The position numbers and the translations under genes were made by a program. Shown piece by piece: positions 35,526 through 43,958 of a DNA stretch of 64,000 nt. Each line of letters starts with the position of its first letter. Position 1 is the first letter of the stretch. The notes under the pieces are model-generated. The model did not search any database. It was not told where the DNA came from and saw only the letters and a list, made by a program, of their open reading frames with translations. This DNA is from Sulfuriferula sp. (GTDB lineage: Bacteria > Pseudomonadota > Gammaproteobacteria > Burkholderiales > Sulfuriferulaceae), in assembly GCA_031291235.1 (NCBI GenBank), contig JARLJL010000022.1:186001-250000 (forward strand), in the 5' to 3' direction.

Positions 35526-36537
35526 AAACAGTCCCTGTGTTGACATTGCCCCATAGCCGCAAGCGGCTGACGCCGCCATCGGGAATGATATTGAAGCGGA
35601 TGTGCGTGATGGCGGGCAGCTGAATGACTTGTTCGGTAAAGGTATGCACGGCATCCATGCTTAACGATTGTTCCGGCAGTAGCATCGGCCAGAACATGCT
35701 TTGCGCAACGATGGATTGTTCGGTGCCACCTTGTATATAAGCGGCCTGGATCGAACACTTGTCCGGGAAATTACCTTTGAAATGCGCTGTATCTACTTCT
35801 ATTTTCTTGATTATTCCAGGGTGGCCGAGTGCGATGATGGCCCAGTCGTTGCCGGGTTCGCGGCGGCGGCGGGTTTCCCAGCCGTCGCCCATGTCTTTGC
35901 CGCGTCCGGGGGCGAGCAGGTTGGCGGGTTTGCCGAAATGTGCGTCGTTGCAAGCGATGGCGAGGCCGCCGTTTTCCATCGCAGCCAGATCATACAGTTC
36001 ATCCTGCGGGCGCAATGCCCAGTCGCAGGCCACCTGCCCGTATACGCGCAAGCGGGCGATACCGCCGTCGGGATAAATGTTCAGGCGTAGATGGCTCCAG
36101 ATGTGCGGGTCGGTTATTTCCAGATAATGGTGGGTATTGCCGCGCAGGGAAACCGGCGCCGTCAGTCGCACCCAGCGTGTCGATGCGTCCGGTTCGCCGT
36201 CGCAGCTGGCGGCTTCTATCGAGGCGGCCGGCGGGTAGTTGCCGGTGAAATGGCTGGTGTCGATGTCGAGGCCCTTGATGATGCCAGGCAGGCCCAGTTT
36301 GATGATGCAATGATCGTTGCCAGGTACGCGTTTGCGCCGGGTTTCCCAGCCGTCCATCCATTTGCCGTTGGCGTCGTATTTTCCGGGGATGAATACGGCA
36401 GGCTCAGGGTTGAGCAGGCGTTCTCTGGGTGCGAAAAACTCGTCGCTGGCGGATAGTACGCAAGCACCTATGCGCGGATCGGCGAGGTTGACCCAGTGGG
36501 TGGTGAAGTCGGGTGCGGTGGCTGGCAAGGTTTCCAT
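35512..36537 (-). CDS. alc: Allantoicase
   Basis: Hydrolyses allantoate to ureidoglycolate and urea. The protein has 341 residues built of two repeated jelly-roll modules: each contains a DGWETRR block ([20 protein letters not shown], then [20 protein letters not shown]), H-P/L-G-I-I-K, D-T-(S/A)-H-F-G-N and a F/R-N-I-P-D-G-G strand. This duplication is the family hallmark. It sits between uraD and allA in an evident allantoin operon. Confidence 0.94.
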   Translation of the reverse strand: METLPATAPDFTTHWVNLADPRIGACVLSASDEFFAPRERLLNPEPAVFIPGKYDANGKWMDGWETRRKRVPGNDHCIIKLGLPGIIKGLDIDTSHFTGNYPPAASIEAASCDGEPDASTRWVRLTAPVSLRGNTHHYLEITDPHIWSHLRLNIYPDGGIARLRVYGQVACDWALRPQDELYDLAAMENGGLAIACNDAHFGKPANLLAPGRGKDMGDGWETRRRREPGNDWAIIALGHPGIIKKIEVDTAHFKGNFPDKCSIQAAYIQGGTEQSIVAQSMFWPMLLPEQSLSMDAVHTFTEQVIQLPAITHIRFNIIPDGGVSRLRLWGNVNTGTVYDPS

Positions 36538-36554
36538 GGGTTCTCTGTGTGATT

Positions 36555-37070
36555 TTAATGGGTGAGCAGGTCGTTAAGGCGAAATTGCGCAATCCTTCCG
36601 ATTTGCTGTAAAGCCGCGACGACTTCCTGTTCCGGCGTATTGGAGAGCCGGCGTTGCATTGCAGCAATGATATCGGCGCGTTGCATGCCGCGGACGGCGA
36701 CGATAAAAGGAAAAGCGAATTTTGCCTGATAAGCGTTATTCAGCGCGGTGAGGGTTGCGAATTCTTCAGGGCTGCAGTGATTCAGTCCGGCTGCAGCCTG
36801 TTCCGAACGCGATGCAGCGGTGAGGCCGCCGCTGACGGCCAGTTTGCCTGCCAGTTCCGGGTGGGCGCGGATCAGCGTCAATTGCGTGGCCGGATCAGCG
36901 GCCTGAACGCAGGCCTGCATTGCGGCGGCGAGGCTGGCTACGTCGACGTAGGGGCGCTGCCGACTGGCGCATTCTGCTACCCAGGGCGAATGTTCGTAAA
37001 TATCGGCGAGGCAGGCGATAAACCCGGCCTGATCCAGCGTATTCAATTCGTCGATAGAACGCAGCGCCAT
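36555..37070 (-). CDS. uraD: OHCU decarboxylase
   Basis: Converts 2-oxo-4-hydroxy-4-carboxy-5-ureidoimidazoline to S-allantoin. The protein has 171 residues, all helical, with the family pattern [20 protein letters not shown] (catalytic His) and [21 protein letters not shown] at 37082 overlaps the allantoinase stop and is an alternative start; ATG 37070 agrees better with family N-termini (SIDELNTLD). Its natural partner, hydroxyisourate hydrolase, lies on the other strand at 42105. Confidence 0.93.
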   Translation of the reverse strand: MALRSIDELNTLDQAGFIACLADIYEHSPWVAECASRQRPYVDVASLAAAMQACVQAADPATQLTLIRAHPELAGKLAVSGGLTAASRSEQAAAGLNHCSPEEFATLTALNNAYQAKFAFPFIVAVRGMQRADIIAAMQRRLSNTPEQEVVAALQQIGRIAQFRLNDLLTH

Positions 37071-37074
37071 GGCG

Positions 37075-38007
37075 TCAATCACTGCCCGGTGCAGGGTGAT
37101 GCGTCATCCAGTGGCGGGCAATGTCGATGCGACGGCATATCCATACCTGTTCGTGGCTTTGCACGTAATCGAGGAAGCGCGCCAGCGCCGCGATGCGTGC
37201 CGGTCTGCCGGCAATGCGGCAATGCAGGCCGATGGATAGCATTTTGGGGGTTTCGGCACCCTCGGCGTAAAGCGTGTCGAAGGCGTCTTTCAGATAGGTG
37301 AAGAACTGGTCGCCGCTGTTGAAGCCCTGCGCCGTTGCAAAGCGCATGTCGTTGGTATCCAGCGTGTAGGGGACGACCAGATGCGGTTTCCCCGATACGG
37401 TTTCCCAGTAGGGCAAGTCGTCGCTGTAGGAATCGGCATCGTAGGTGAAACCGCCGTGCTCCACCAGCAGACGGCGCGTGTTTTCGCTGGTACGCCCGGT
37501 ATACCAGCCGTCCGGCGTCTTGCCGGTCAGTGCACGTAGCGTTTCTACGGCAAGGCGTATGTGTTCGCGTTCCGTTGCTTCATCCACGCCGTGATAGTTG
37601 ATCCAGCGCCAGCCGTGGGAGACGATTTCATGACCGGATTCGACCAGTGCGTGCGCTAGCTCCGGGTTGCGCGCTAGCGCCATGGCCACGGCAAATACGC
37701 TGAGCGGCAGCTGCCGGTCGCTGAACACCTTGAGTATGCGCCAGACGCCGACGCGGCTGCCGTATTCATAGAGCGACTCCATGCTCATGTGGCGGCTGCC
37801 GACGAAAGGCTGGGCGTTGATCATTTCCGATAAAAAGGTTTCCGATGCCTCGTCGCCGTGCAGAATGCAGTTTTCTGCACCTTCCTCGTAATTGAGTACG
37901 AACTGCACCGCAATGCGAGCGTTGCCTGGCCAATGCGGATGCGGTGGGTGCTGGCCGTAGCCTATTAAGTCTCTTGGATAGTCTGATGCCACTAGGGAGT
38001 TAATCAT
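37075..38007 (-). CDS. puuE: Allantoinase, PuuE (polysaccharide-deacetylase-like) type
   Basis: Opens allantoin to allantoate. The protein has 310 residues of the NodB/polysaccharide deacetylase fold, metal-independent type, with NYPRDL-like start (DYPRDLIGYGQHPPHPHWP), NYEEGAENCILHGD, SHGWRWINYHG and GWYTGRTSENTRRLL. It replaces the unrelated amidohydrolase AllB. It follows gntR by 28 bp. The weak ribosome-binding site before its ATG suggests coupling to gntR translation. Confidence 0.93.
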   Translation of the reverse strand: MINSLVASDYPRDLIGYGQHPPHPHWPGNARIAVQFVLNYEEGAENCILHGDEASETFLSEMINAQPFVGSRHMSMESLYEYGSRVGVWRILKVFSDRQLPLSVFAVAMALARNPELAHALVESGHEIVSHGWRWINYHGVDEATEREHIRLAVETLRALTGKTPDGWYTGRTSENTRRLLVEHGGFTYDADSYSDDLPYWETVSGKPHLVVPYTLDTNDMRFATAQGFNSGDQFFTYLKDAFDTLYAEGAETPKMLSIGLHCRIAGRPARIAALARFLDYVQSHEQVWICRRIDIARHWMTHHPAPGSD

Positions 38008-38035
38008 TTTAGTCGTTTTTTGTCATTTGCCAGTG

Positions 38036-38764
38036 TTATGACAATCCGAAGATTTCGGCAAGATCGATTTTGTCTTCCTCGTCATTCAGATTGAGCTTGG
38101 CTTCTATCGCTAGCAAATGTTGTTCCATCATCTTGAGCGCGAGGGGGGTGTCGCCGCTGGCGATAACGTCGATAAGCCGGTCATGCTCGTCATGGCTGCA
38201 TGCGACACTGCCGGGTACTTCGTACAGCGCGATAATCAGCGAGCAGCGCGATACCAGCTCGGACAGGAAGCGTTGCAGTACGGTATTCCCGGCAAGCTCG
38301 GCCAGCGCGATGTGGAATTCGCCGCCCAGGCTGATCCAGTTGGCGCGGTCGCCGCTCTCGAACGCGTCATGTTCGTCTCTGGCCATTTTGCGCAGGCGTG
38401 CGATTTGCGCCTTGTTGGCGCGAGCGATGGCCAGCGGGATGATGGCTGCTTCTATGCCGCGCCGGGCGGCAAATATATCGCGGGTTTCCTCCGGTGTGGG
38501 CGAGGCGACAGTTGCGCCGTGATTGGGGCGGAGTACGACAATATGCGCGTGGGCAAGACGTTGCAAAGCCTTGCGGACTATGGTGCGGCTTACCTTGAAC
38601 AGGTCGCAGAAATGGGCTTCGGTCAGCTTGGTGCCGGGCGGCAAGCGCTGGCTCATGACCGCGTTGAATACCGCGTCGTATATTTTTTTGTCTATCCCTG
38701 ACATCCCCCGCTTTGTGACTGCGGGCAGGGTCGAATCAGATAAAGTATCGGTTCGCGTAGTCAT
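38036..38764 (-). CDS. GntR-family (FCD domain) transcriptional regulator, probable repressor of purine catabolism
   Basis: The protein has 242 residues: an N-terminal winged helix (KIYDAVFNAVMSQRLPPGTKL, then SRTIVRKALQRLAHAHIV) and a C-terminal helical FCD ligand domain with probable metal/ligand His residues in GGEFHIALAE, HDEHDRLIDVI and MMEQHLLAIE. I start at the ATG at 38764; the frame runs further upstream but without family similarity. A near-perfect palindrome at 38866-38879 lies ~100 bp upstream, suggesting self-control, and the same element appears at the purine operon and the Tsx-like gene. It leads the puuE-uraD-alc-allA set. Confidence 0.88.
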   Translation of the reverse strand: MTTRTDTLSDSTLPAVTKRGMSGIDKKIYDAVFNAVMSQRLPPGTKLTEAHFCDLFKVSRTIVRKALQRLAHAHIVVLRPNHGATVASPTPEETRDIFAARRGIEAAIIPLAIARANKAQIARLRKMARDEHDAFESGDRANWISLGGEFHIALAELAGNTVLQRFLSELVSRCSLIIALYEVPGSVACSHDEHDRLIDVIASGDTPLALKMMEQHLLAIEAKLNLNDEEDKIDLAEIFGLS

Positions 38765-38865
38765 TTCGTTAATTTCATTCCGGGTAATTGCGCGCTGTCG
38801 GCATGACAGTTTATGCATTGATTGTAATGAATTGTGCACTCTGCTTGCAAGAAAATTATCAAATG

Positions 38866-38879
38866 AATTGAATACAATT
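38866..38879. promoter_or_regulatory. Near-palindromic operator AATTGAATACAATT upstream of gntR
   Basis: AATTG-N4-CAATT symmetry, as usual for FCD-type GntR operators. Nearly identical elements are at 28523, 41793 and 42037. The rest of 38765-39280, between two divergent genes, is AT-rich; I see no gene and no clear sigma-54 element there. Confidence 0.6.
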
Positions 38880-39280
38880 ATTTTAAATAATATTCCTGAG
38901 ATCAATGCGGCATAATTGCCAGCGCAGCGCACTGATATATTGCCGAAATATACCTTTTTGCACCAGAATAAGGCGCAAGAGATATATTGGAGACGGTTAA
39001 ATTCCTTATTTTTTCTAGGTTTCTGTGAATCGATCGGGTACCCGGGTGAGAATATTATCGTATCGTGAGGCATGTACCTGAGGGCAGATTAGTATGTTTT
39101 TTATGCATGTAACGATGTATACAAGATTTTGCATGACTGTAAAATTTTGGAGAAATATAGCCAATTCAGTACACTTTGCACGGATATTGCTTAACGCAAT
39201 TGTGTGCAAGTTTGTATTATATTGCAGTATACAGCGTCACTTTACTGACGACATTCCTCACCTATAATCAAGACTAGAAT

Positions 39281-39799
39281 ATGACAATCACAGATCCAGA
39301 CGCATCGTTTACCCAGCAATCAGTTCCGACTCAAGCGCAGATATTACGGCATCTGCGCAGATCCAATGAAGTGGCCATGCGCGCGCTGGAGTTGGGTTGT
39401 CACCCTTTCGGCGCGATTCTGGTCGGGCCGGACCACGAAACCGTGTTGCTCGAGCAATGCAATATCGATACCGTAAATCACGCGGAATCGACGCTGGCCC
39501 GAATCGCGGCAACCAATTACACGCCGGAGTTTCTGTGGCGGTGTACGTTATATACTGCAGTAGAGCCGTGCTGCATGTGCGCAGGCACGGCTTACTGGGC
39601 CAATATCGGCCGTGTCGTTTACGGTATGAGCGAGCATCAGTTACTGCAGGAAACCGGCAATCACGCGGAAAACCCGACGATGAGCGTGCCTTCACGCTAT
39701 GTGTTCGACCATTGCCAGAAGCCGGTTGAACTGATCGGGCCGGTCGAAGAAGTGGTGGAAGAAACGGCGCGCATGCATCGCGCATTCTGGCATAAATAA
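39281..39799 (+). CDS. Cytidine/guanine deaminase-superfamily nucleobase deaminase
   Basis: Zinc deaminase of 172 residues with NHAESTLAR (His ligand and catalytic Glu) and VEPCCMCAGTAYW (two Cys ligands). The length and C-terminal extension (SVPSRYVFDHC) fit small guanine- or nucleoside-deaminase types rather than TadA, which a tRNA-modifying housekeeping locus would carry. It heads a plus-strand set with upp and codA, so guanine or a pyrimidine base is a likely substrate. A second, unrelated guanine deaminase is at 52141. Confidence 0.8.
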   Translation: MTITDPDASFTQQSVPTQAQILRHLRRSNEVAMRALELGCHPFGAILVGPDHETVLLEQCNIDTVNHAESTLARIAATNYTPEFLWRCTLYTAVEPCCMCAGTAYWANIGRVVYGMSEHQLLQETGNHAENPTMSVPSRYVFDHCQKPVELIGPVEEVVEETARMHRAFWHK

Positions 39800-39850
39800 G
39801 CGGCAGAGCGCCGACCTGATGCTTTGAACTTGTGTGAATCGAGATAATTT

Positions 39851-40483
39851 ATGGCAAAAATGTTCAATCTGATCAATCATCCGCTGATACAGCACAAGCT
39901 GACTTTCATGCGCAACGAAGATACGCCGACAGATAATTTCCGGCGACTGTTGCGCGAGATCGCGCAGATGCTGGTTTACGAAGCTACCCGCGATTTGCCG
40001 ACCGAGTTGATTCCGATCAGAACGCCGCTTACCGAGATGTTGTCACCGGTCATCAGCGGCAAGAAATTGTGTCTGGTGTCGATATTGCGAGCCGGTAACG
40101 GCATGCTCGACGGCATGCTGGATGTCCTGCCGGCCGCTCGGGTTGGACATATCGGCCTGTACCGCGACCCGCAAACGCTGGAAGCGGTCGAATATTATTT
40201 CAAGGTGCCGGACGATATCGGCGAGCGTCTGGTCATCGTAGTCGACCCCATGCTGGCGACCGGCCATTCGGCAACAGCGGCATTGAACCGGCTCAAGGCG
40301 GCCGGCGCGACTACGCTCAAGTTTGTTTGTCTGCTGGCGGCGCCAGAGGGTGTGGCTGCCTTGCAGAGCGCGCACCCCGATGTCGAAATTACCGCGGCCG
40401 CGCTTGACGAGCGCCTTAACGATCACGGCTACATCATGCCCGGTCTGGGTGACGCGGGTGACCGCATGTTCGGTACCAAATAA
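39851..40483 (+). CDS. upp: Uracil phosphoribosyltransferase
   Basis: Makes UMP from uracil and PRPP, salvaging the uracil formed by cytosine deaminase. The protein has 210 residues with the family start ([16 protein letters not shown]), the [11 protein letters not shown] loop, the PRPP motif [14 protein letters not shown] (here [15 protein letters not shown]) and the C-terminal uracil-binding [13 protein letters not shown]. Its stop overlaps codA by one base. Confidence 0.96.
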   Translation: MAKMFNLINHPLIQHKLTFMRNEDTPTDNFRRLLREIAQMLVYEATRDLPTELIPIRTPLTEMLSPVISGKKLCLVSILRAGNGMLDGMLDVLPAARVGHIGLYRDPQTLEAVEYYFKVPDDIGERLVIVVDPMLATGHSATAALNRLKAAGATTLKFVCLLAAPEGVAALQSAHPDVEITAAALDERLNDHGYIMPGLGDAGDRMFGTK

Positions 40484-41760
40484 TGGCCATGCTCGATTTG
40501 CTGATACGCAATTGCGCGCTTGCCGACGGCCGCAGCGGCATGGATATCGGTATTCAGTCCGGTCATATTGTCGCGCTGCAGCCGGCGCTGGTTGCGGATG
40601 CCGCGGAATCTATCGACGCCGCCGGGCAATTGGTGACGGCGCCGTTTGTCGATGCGCATTTTCACATGGATGCCACGCTGTCTTACGGTTTGCCGCGGGT
40701 GAACCGTTCCGGCACGCTGCTGGAAGGGATAGCCCTGTGGGGCGAACTCAAACCCCAGTTGACGCAGGAAGCGCTGGTCGAACGTGCACTGACTTATTGC
40801 GACTGGGCTGTTGCCAAAGGCTTGCTGGCAATCCGCTCTCACGTCGATATTTGCGATTCGCGTTTGCTGGCGGTTGATGCCTTGCTGCATGTGCGCGAAC
40901 AGGTCAAACCCTATCTTGACCTGCAGCTGGTCGCATTTCCGCAGGACGGCCTGTTACGCGCTCCGGATGCGTTGAGTAATCTCAAACGCGCGCTCGACAA
41001 GGGCGTCGATGTGGTCGGTGGCATTCCCCATTTTGAACGTACCATGGCCGATGGCAGCGAATCCGTGCGCCTGTTGTGCGAGCTGGCCGCCGAGCGCGGG
41101 CTGATGGTGGACATGCATTGCGACGAATCCGACGACCCCATGTCGCGGCATATCGAAACCCTGGCGTTTCATACGCAACGGCTGGGTTTGCAAGGGCTGG
41201 TAACCGGATCGCATGTGACCTCCATGCACTCGATGGATAACTACTATGTATCGAAACTGATCCCGCTGATACGCGAAGCCGAAGTGGCGGTGGTGGCTAA
41301 TCCGCTGATCAATATCACCTTGCAGGGTCGTCACGACACCTACCCCAAACGGCGCGGCATGACGCGCGTGCCGGAGCTGATGGCAGCCGGTGTGAATGTC
41401 GCTTTCGGTCACGATTGCGTGATGGACCCATGGTACAGCCTGGGTAGCGGCGATATGCTGGAAGTCGCGCACATGGGTTTGCATGTCGCGCAAATGACTG
41501 GGCAGGACGCCATGCGCGCCTGTTTTGACGCTGTTACCAGTACGCCGGCGAAAATACTGGGCTTGCAGGACTACGGTGTGACGGTAGGCTGTCGGGCCGA
41601 TCTGGTGCTGTTGCAGGCGCGCGATCCGATAGAGGCTTTGCGGCTGCGTGCTACGCGGCTGGCGGTGATACGCGCTGGACATATTATTGCCAGCACTGCA
41701 CCCGCCGTCGCCCGGCTGATTTTGCCCGGCAGGCCTGCGCAGGCGAATTTCCGGATTTGA
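40483..41760 (+). CDS. codA: Cytosine deaminase
   Basis: Deaminates cytosine to uracil and ammonia. The protein has 425 residues of the amidohydrolase fold: HFHMDATLSYG carries the first metal His pair, DMHCDESDDP, GSHVTSMHSMDNYY, and FGHDCVMDPWYSLGSGDM the late Asp. These are the CodA-specific motifs. Coupling with upp means cytosine yields both ammonium and UMP. A GntR-type element (41793) lies just downstream. Confidence 0.93.
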   Translation: MAMLDLLIRNCALADGRSGMDIGIQSGHIVALQPALVADAAESIDAAGQLVTAPFVDAHFHMDATLSYGLPRVNRSGTLLEGIALWGELKPQLTQEALVERALTYCDWAVAKGLLAIRSHVDICDSRLLAVDALLHVREQVKPYLDLQLVAFPQDGLLRAPDALSNLKRALDKGVDVVGGIPHFERTMADGSESVRLLCELAAERGLMVDMHCDESDDPMSRHIETLAFHTQRLGLQGLVTGSHVTSMHSMDNYYVSKLIPLIREAEVAVVANPLINITLQGRHDTYPKRRGMTRVPELMAAGVNVAFGHDCVMDPWYSLGSGDMLEVAHMGLHVAQMTGQDAMRACFDAVTSTPAKILGLQDYGVTVGCRADLVLLQARDPIEALRLRATRLAVIRAGHIIASTAPAVARLILPGRPAQANFRI

Positions 41761-41792
41761 TGGCGGGGTATTTTGTATATCTATTACATATA

Positions 41793-41806
41793 AATTGGAT
41801 ACAACT
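41793..41806. promoter_or_regulatory. Operator-like element AATTGGATACAACT
   Basis: Matches the AATTGKATMCAATT element at 12 of 14 positions. It lies 244 bp upstream of a better copy at 42037, so one repressor could bridge both. Between them are two weaker NtrC-like matches (41830-41846 and 41860-41876), 30 bp apart. Confidence 0.5.
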
Positions 41807-42015
41807 ATTTTGTGATATGTAAAAATTCATGCACGATATTGTTGCGGTATTCATCATTACGCACAAAAACGATGCGAATTTACAATGTCGCATGAGTCAT
41901 GGGCGTGCCAATCATAATTGCCGTCTGCTGTGGGTTTGTGAGTAATATGTATGGAATTAACGCTTTATTGCCATTGGCTGACTATGCTATAAGCAATGTG
42001 AATATGTATTTTTGC

Positions 42016-42030
42016 TGGTATGGTTATTGC
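42016..42030 (+). promoter_or_regulatory. Sigma-54 promoter of the purine-urease operon
   Basis: TGGTATGgttaTTGC has both invariant doublets and the correct spacing. Transcription would begin near 42042, inside the operator copy that follows. No gene is present in 41761-42104. Confidence 0.7.
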
Positions 42031-42036
42031 TTTTAA

Positions 42037-42050
42037 AATTGTATCCAATT
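42037..42050. promoter_or_regulatory. Operator AATTGTATCCAATT over the transcription start
   Basis: The reverse complement of this element, AATTGGATACAATT, differs by one base from the copy upstream of gntR. It covers the expected start point of the sigma-54 promoter, so a bound repressor should block open-complex formation or clearance. Confidence 0.62.
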
Positions 42051-42104
42051 TTTTGTTATGGTTATAAAATGATCAGGCGGGATTCCGTTAGTTAGGACGG
42101 CAAT

Positions 42105-42488
42105 ATGACGGATACATATGAAAGGAAAATTCCTGCGATGGGAAAGTTGAGCACACATATACTGGATGTGGCGCGAGGATGCCCGGCAGCAGGCATACCG
42201 ATAGCGCTGTATCGGGTAGGTATAGCAGATACGCCTTTGCTGGTATGTCTGAGCAATGACGACGGGCGCACGAATGAGGCTTTGCTGGCAGGCGATGCAC
42301 TGGTTGCCGGCGAATATGAACTGGTATTCCATGTTGCGGCCTATTTTCGCAAGGCAGGGCTGTTGACGGTCGAGCCGCCGTTTCTCGATCGCATCGCCAT
42401 CCGCTTCAATATCGGCGACCCGGAGCAGAATTATCACGTGCCGTTGCTGGTGTCGCCGTGGAGCTATTCCACCTACAGGGGTAGCTAG
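42105..42488 (+). CDS. uraH: 5-Hydroxyisourate hydrolase (transthyretin-like)
   Basis: Hydrolyses 5-hydroxyisourate, the product of urate oxidation, to OHCU. The protein has 127 residues: GKLSTHILDVARGCPA carries the first catalytic His, the middle has DGRTNEALL, and the terminal tetrapeptide YRGS is the HIU hydrolase signature distinguishing it from transthyretin. The first ATG (42105) has AGGA at 8 bp; the ATG at 42138 is closer to typical family N-termini, so the start could be there. First gene of the ~20-kb operon. Confidence 0.93.
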   Translation: MTDTYERKIPAMGKLSTHILDVARGCPAAGIPIALYRVGIADTPLLVCLSNDDGRTNEALLAGDALVAGEYELVFHVAAYFRKAGLLTVEPPFLDRIAIRFNIGDPEQNYHVPLLVSPWSYSTYRGS

Positions 42489-43958
42489 ATGCGTAGCGAT
42501 AAAACAATTCGATTCGTACTGGACAATACGGTCGTTGAAGCGCATGACGTCGCGCCGACCACGACATTGTTGCAATACCTGCGCGATACCATGGGCCGTT
42601 GCGGCACCAAGGAAGGCTGCGCCGAAGGCGATTGCGGCGCATGCACGGTGGTGCTGGGCGAGCTGGACGGCGAACACATCCGTTACCAGGCAGTCAATTC
42701 CTGCATACGTTTAATGCCTACGGTGGACGGCAAGGAAGTGGTGACGGTAGAGAGTCTGTCGCATGCGAATGCGGATTTGCATCCCGTGCAGCAGGCCATG
42801 GTCGACCATCACGGTTCGCAATGCGGTTTTTGCACGCCGGGCTTTGTCATGTCGCTGTTCGACGTTTATCTGAATCAGCCCGACGCAGCGCGCCAGCAGG
42901 TGGTGGATGCGCTGGCCGGCAATCTGTGTCGCTGCACCGGCTACCGGCCTATTATCGATGCTGGTTGCAGCATGAACGATTACCCGCCGTCTGCGCACTG
43001 GAATCGCGCCGAAGCGCAAAGCGAAGTACGTAAACAGCGGCTAACCGATTTGCAGCGCGAGCACGGGCTCGATCTGGGTGGCGCATTCCGGGCGCCGCGC
43101 AGTCTGGATGAGCTGGCGCAGAGTTATCTGCAAACGCCGGATGCGCTGCTGCTGGCTGGCGGCACTGACATCGGGCTGTGGGTGACCAAGCAGTTGCGCG
43201 TGCTGCCCGCCATCATTTATCTGGGCGAAGTTGCCGAGTTGAAACAAATACAACAAACGGACGGCGCGCTGGAAATCGGCGCAGCGGTCAGCCTTAGCTA
43301 TGCCTACACGGCGCTGGTCGCGCATTACCCCATGCTGGCGGAGCTGCACCGGCGTTTCGCTTCACCGCCGATACGCAATTCGGGTACGTTGTGCGGCAAT
43401 CTGGCCAACGGCTCGCCGATCGGCGATTCCATGCCGATACTGATTGCGCTGGGCGCCGTATTAACGCTGCGTCGTGGCGACGAAGTGCGCGAACTGGCGC
43501 TGGACGAATTCTATCTGGGTTACCAGCAAAAAGCCTGGCAGGCCGGCGAATTCATCCAGTCCGTGTCCATACCCTTACCCAAGTCGGATCGCATCGTTGC
43601 CAGCTACAAGATTTCCAAACGCAGCGATCAGGATATTTCAGCCGTGTGCGGCGGTTATGCATTCGATATCGAACACGGCATCATCAAATCCGCGCGCATT
43701 GCCTACGGCGGCATGGCAGCCACGTCGAAACGCGCTACGCATACCGAGGCGGCACTGATCGGGCAGCCTTGGTCGTTATCGGCAATCGAGGCGGCATTAC
43801 CCGAACTGGCCCGCGATTACACCCCACTCAGCGACATGCGGGCCAGTGCGGATTACCGGCTCAAGGTCGCACAAAATCTGTTAAAACGACTATATCTCGA
43901 ACACGGTGACTCATCAGTCTCGTGCCGTATCGGACAAATTGACGGAGTATCGGTATGA
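42489..43958 (+). CDS. xdhA: Xanthine dehydrogenase small subunit (2Fe-2S and FAD)
   Basis: The protein has 489 residues. The N-terminal plant-type ferredoxin domain has CGTKEGCAEGDCGAC; the second cluster domain has QCGFCTPGFVM and NLCRCTGYRPII; the FAD domain follows (~190-480; LLAGGTDIGLW and GNLANGSPIGDSMP). It passes electrons from the molybdenum subunit to NAD. One base separates it from uraH and it overlaps xdhB, forming the classical xdhABC order. Confidence 0.95.
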   Translation: MRSDKTIRFVLDNTVVEAHDVAPTTTLLQYLRDTMGRCGTKEGCAEGDCGACTVVLGELDGEHIRYQAVNSCIRLMPTVDGKEVVTVESLSHANADLHPVQQAMVDHHGSQCGFCTPGFVMSLFDVYLNQPDAARQQVVDALAGNLCRCTGYRPIIDAGCSMNDYPPSAHWNRAEAQSEVRKQRLTDLQREHGLDLGGAFRAPRSLDELAQSYLQTPDALLLAGGTDIGLWVTKQLRVLPAIIYLGEVAELKQIQQTDGALEIGAAVSLSYAYTALVAHYPMLAELHRRFASPPIRNSGTLCGNLANGSPIGDSMPILIALGAVLTLRRGDEVRELALDEFYLGYQQKAWQAGEFIQSVSIPLPKSDRIVASYKISKRSDQDISAVCGGYAFDIEHGIIKSARIAYGGMAATSKRATHTEAALIGQPWSLSAIEAALPELARDYTPLSDMRASADYRLKVAQNLLKRLYLEHGDSSVSCRIGQIDGVSV

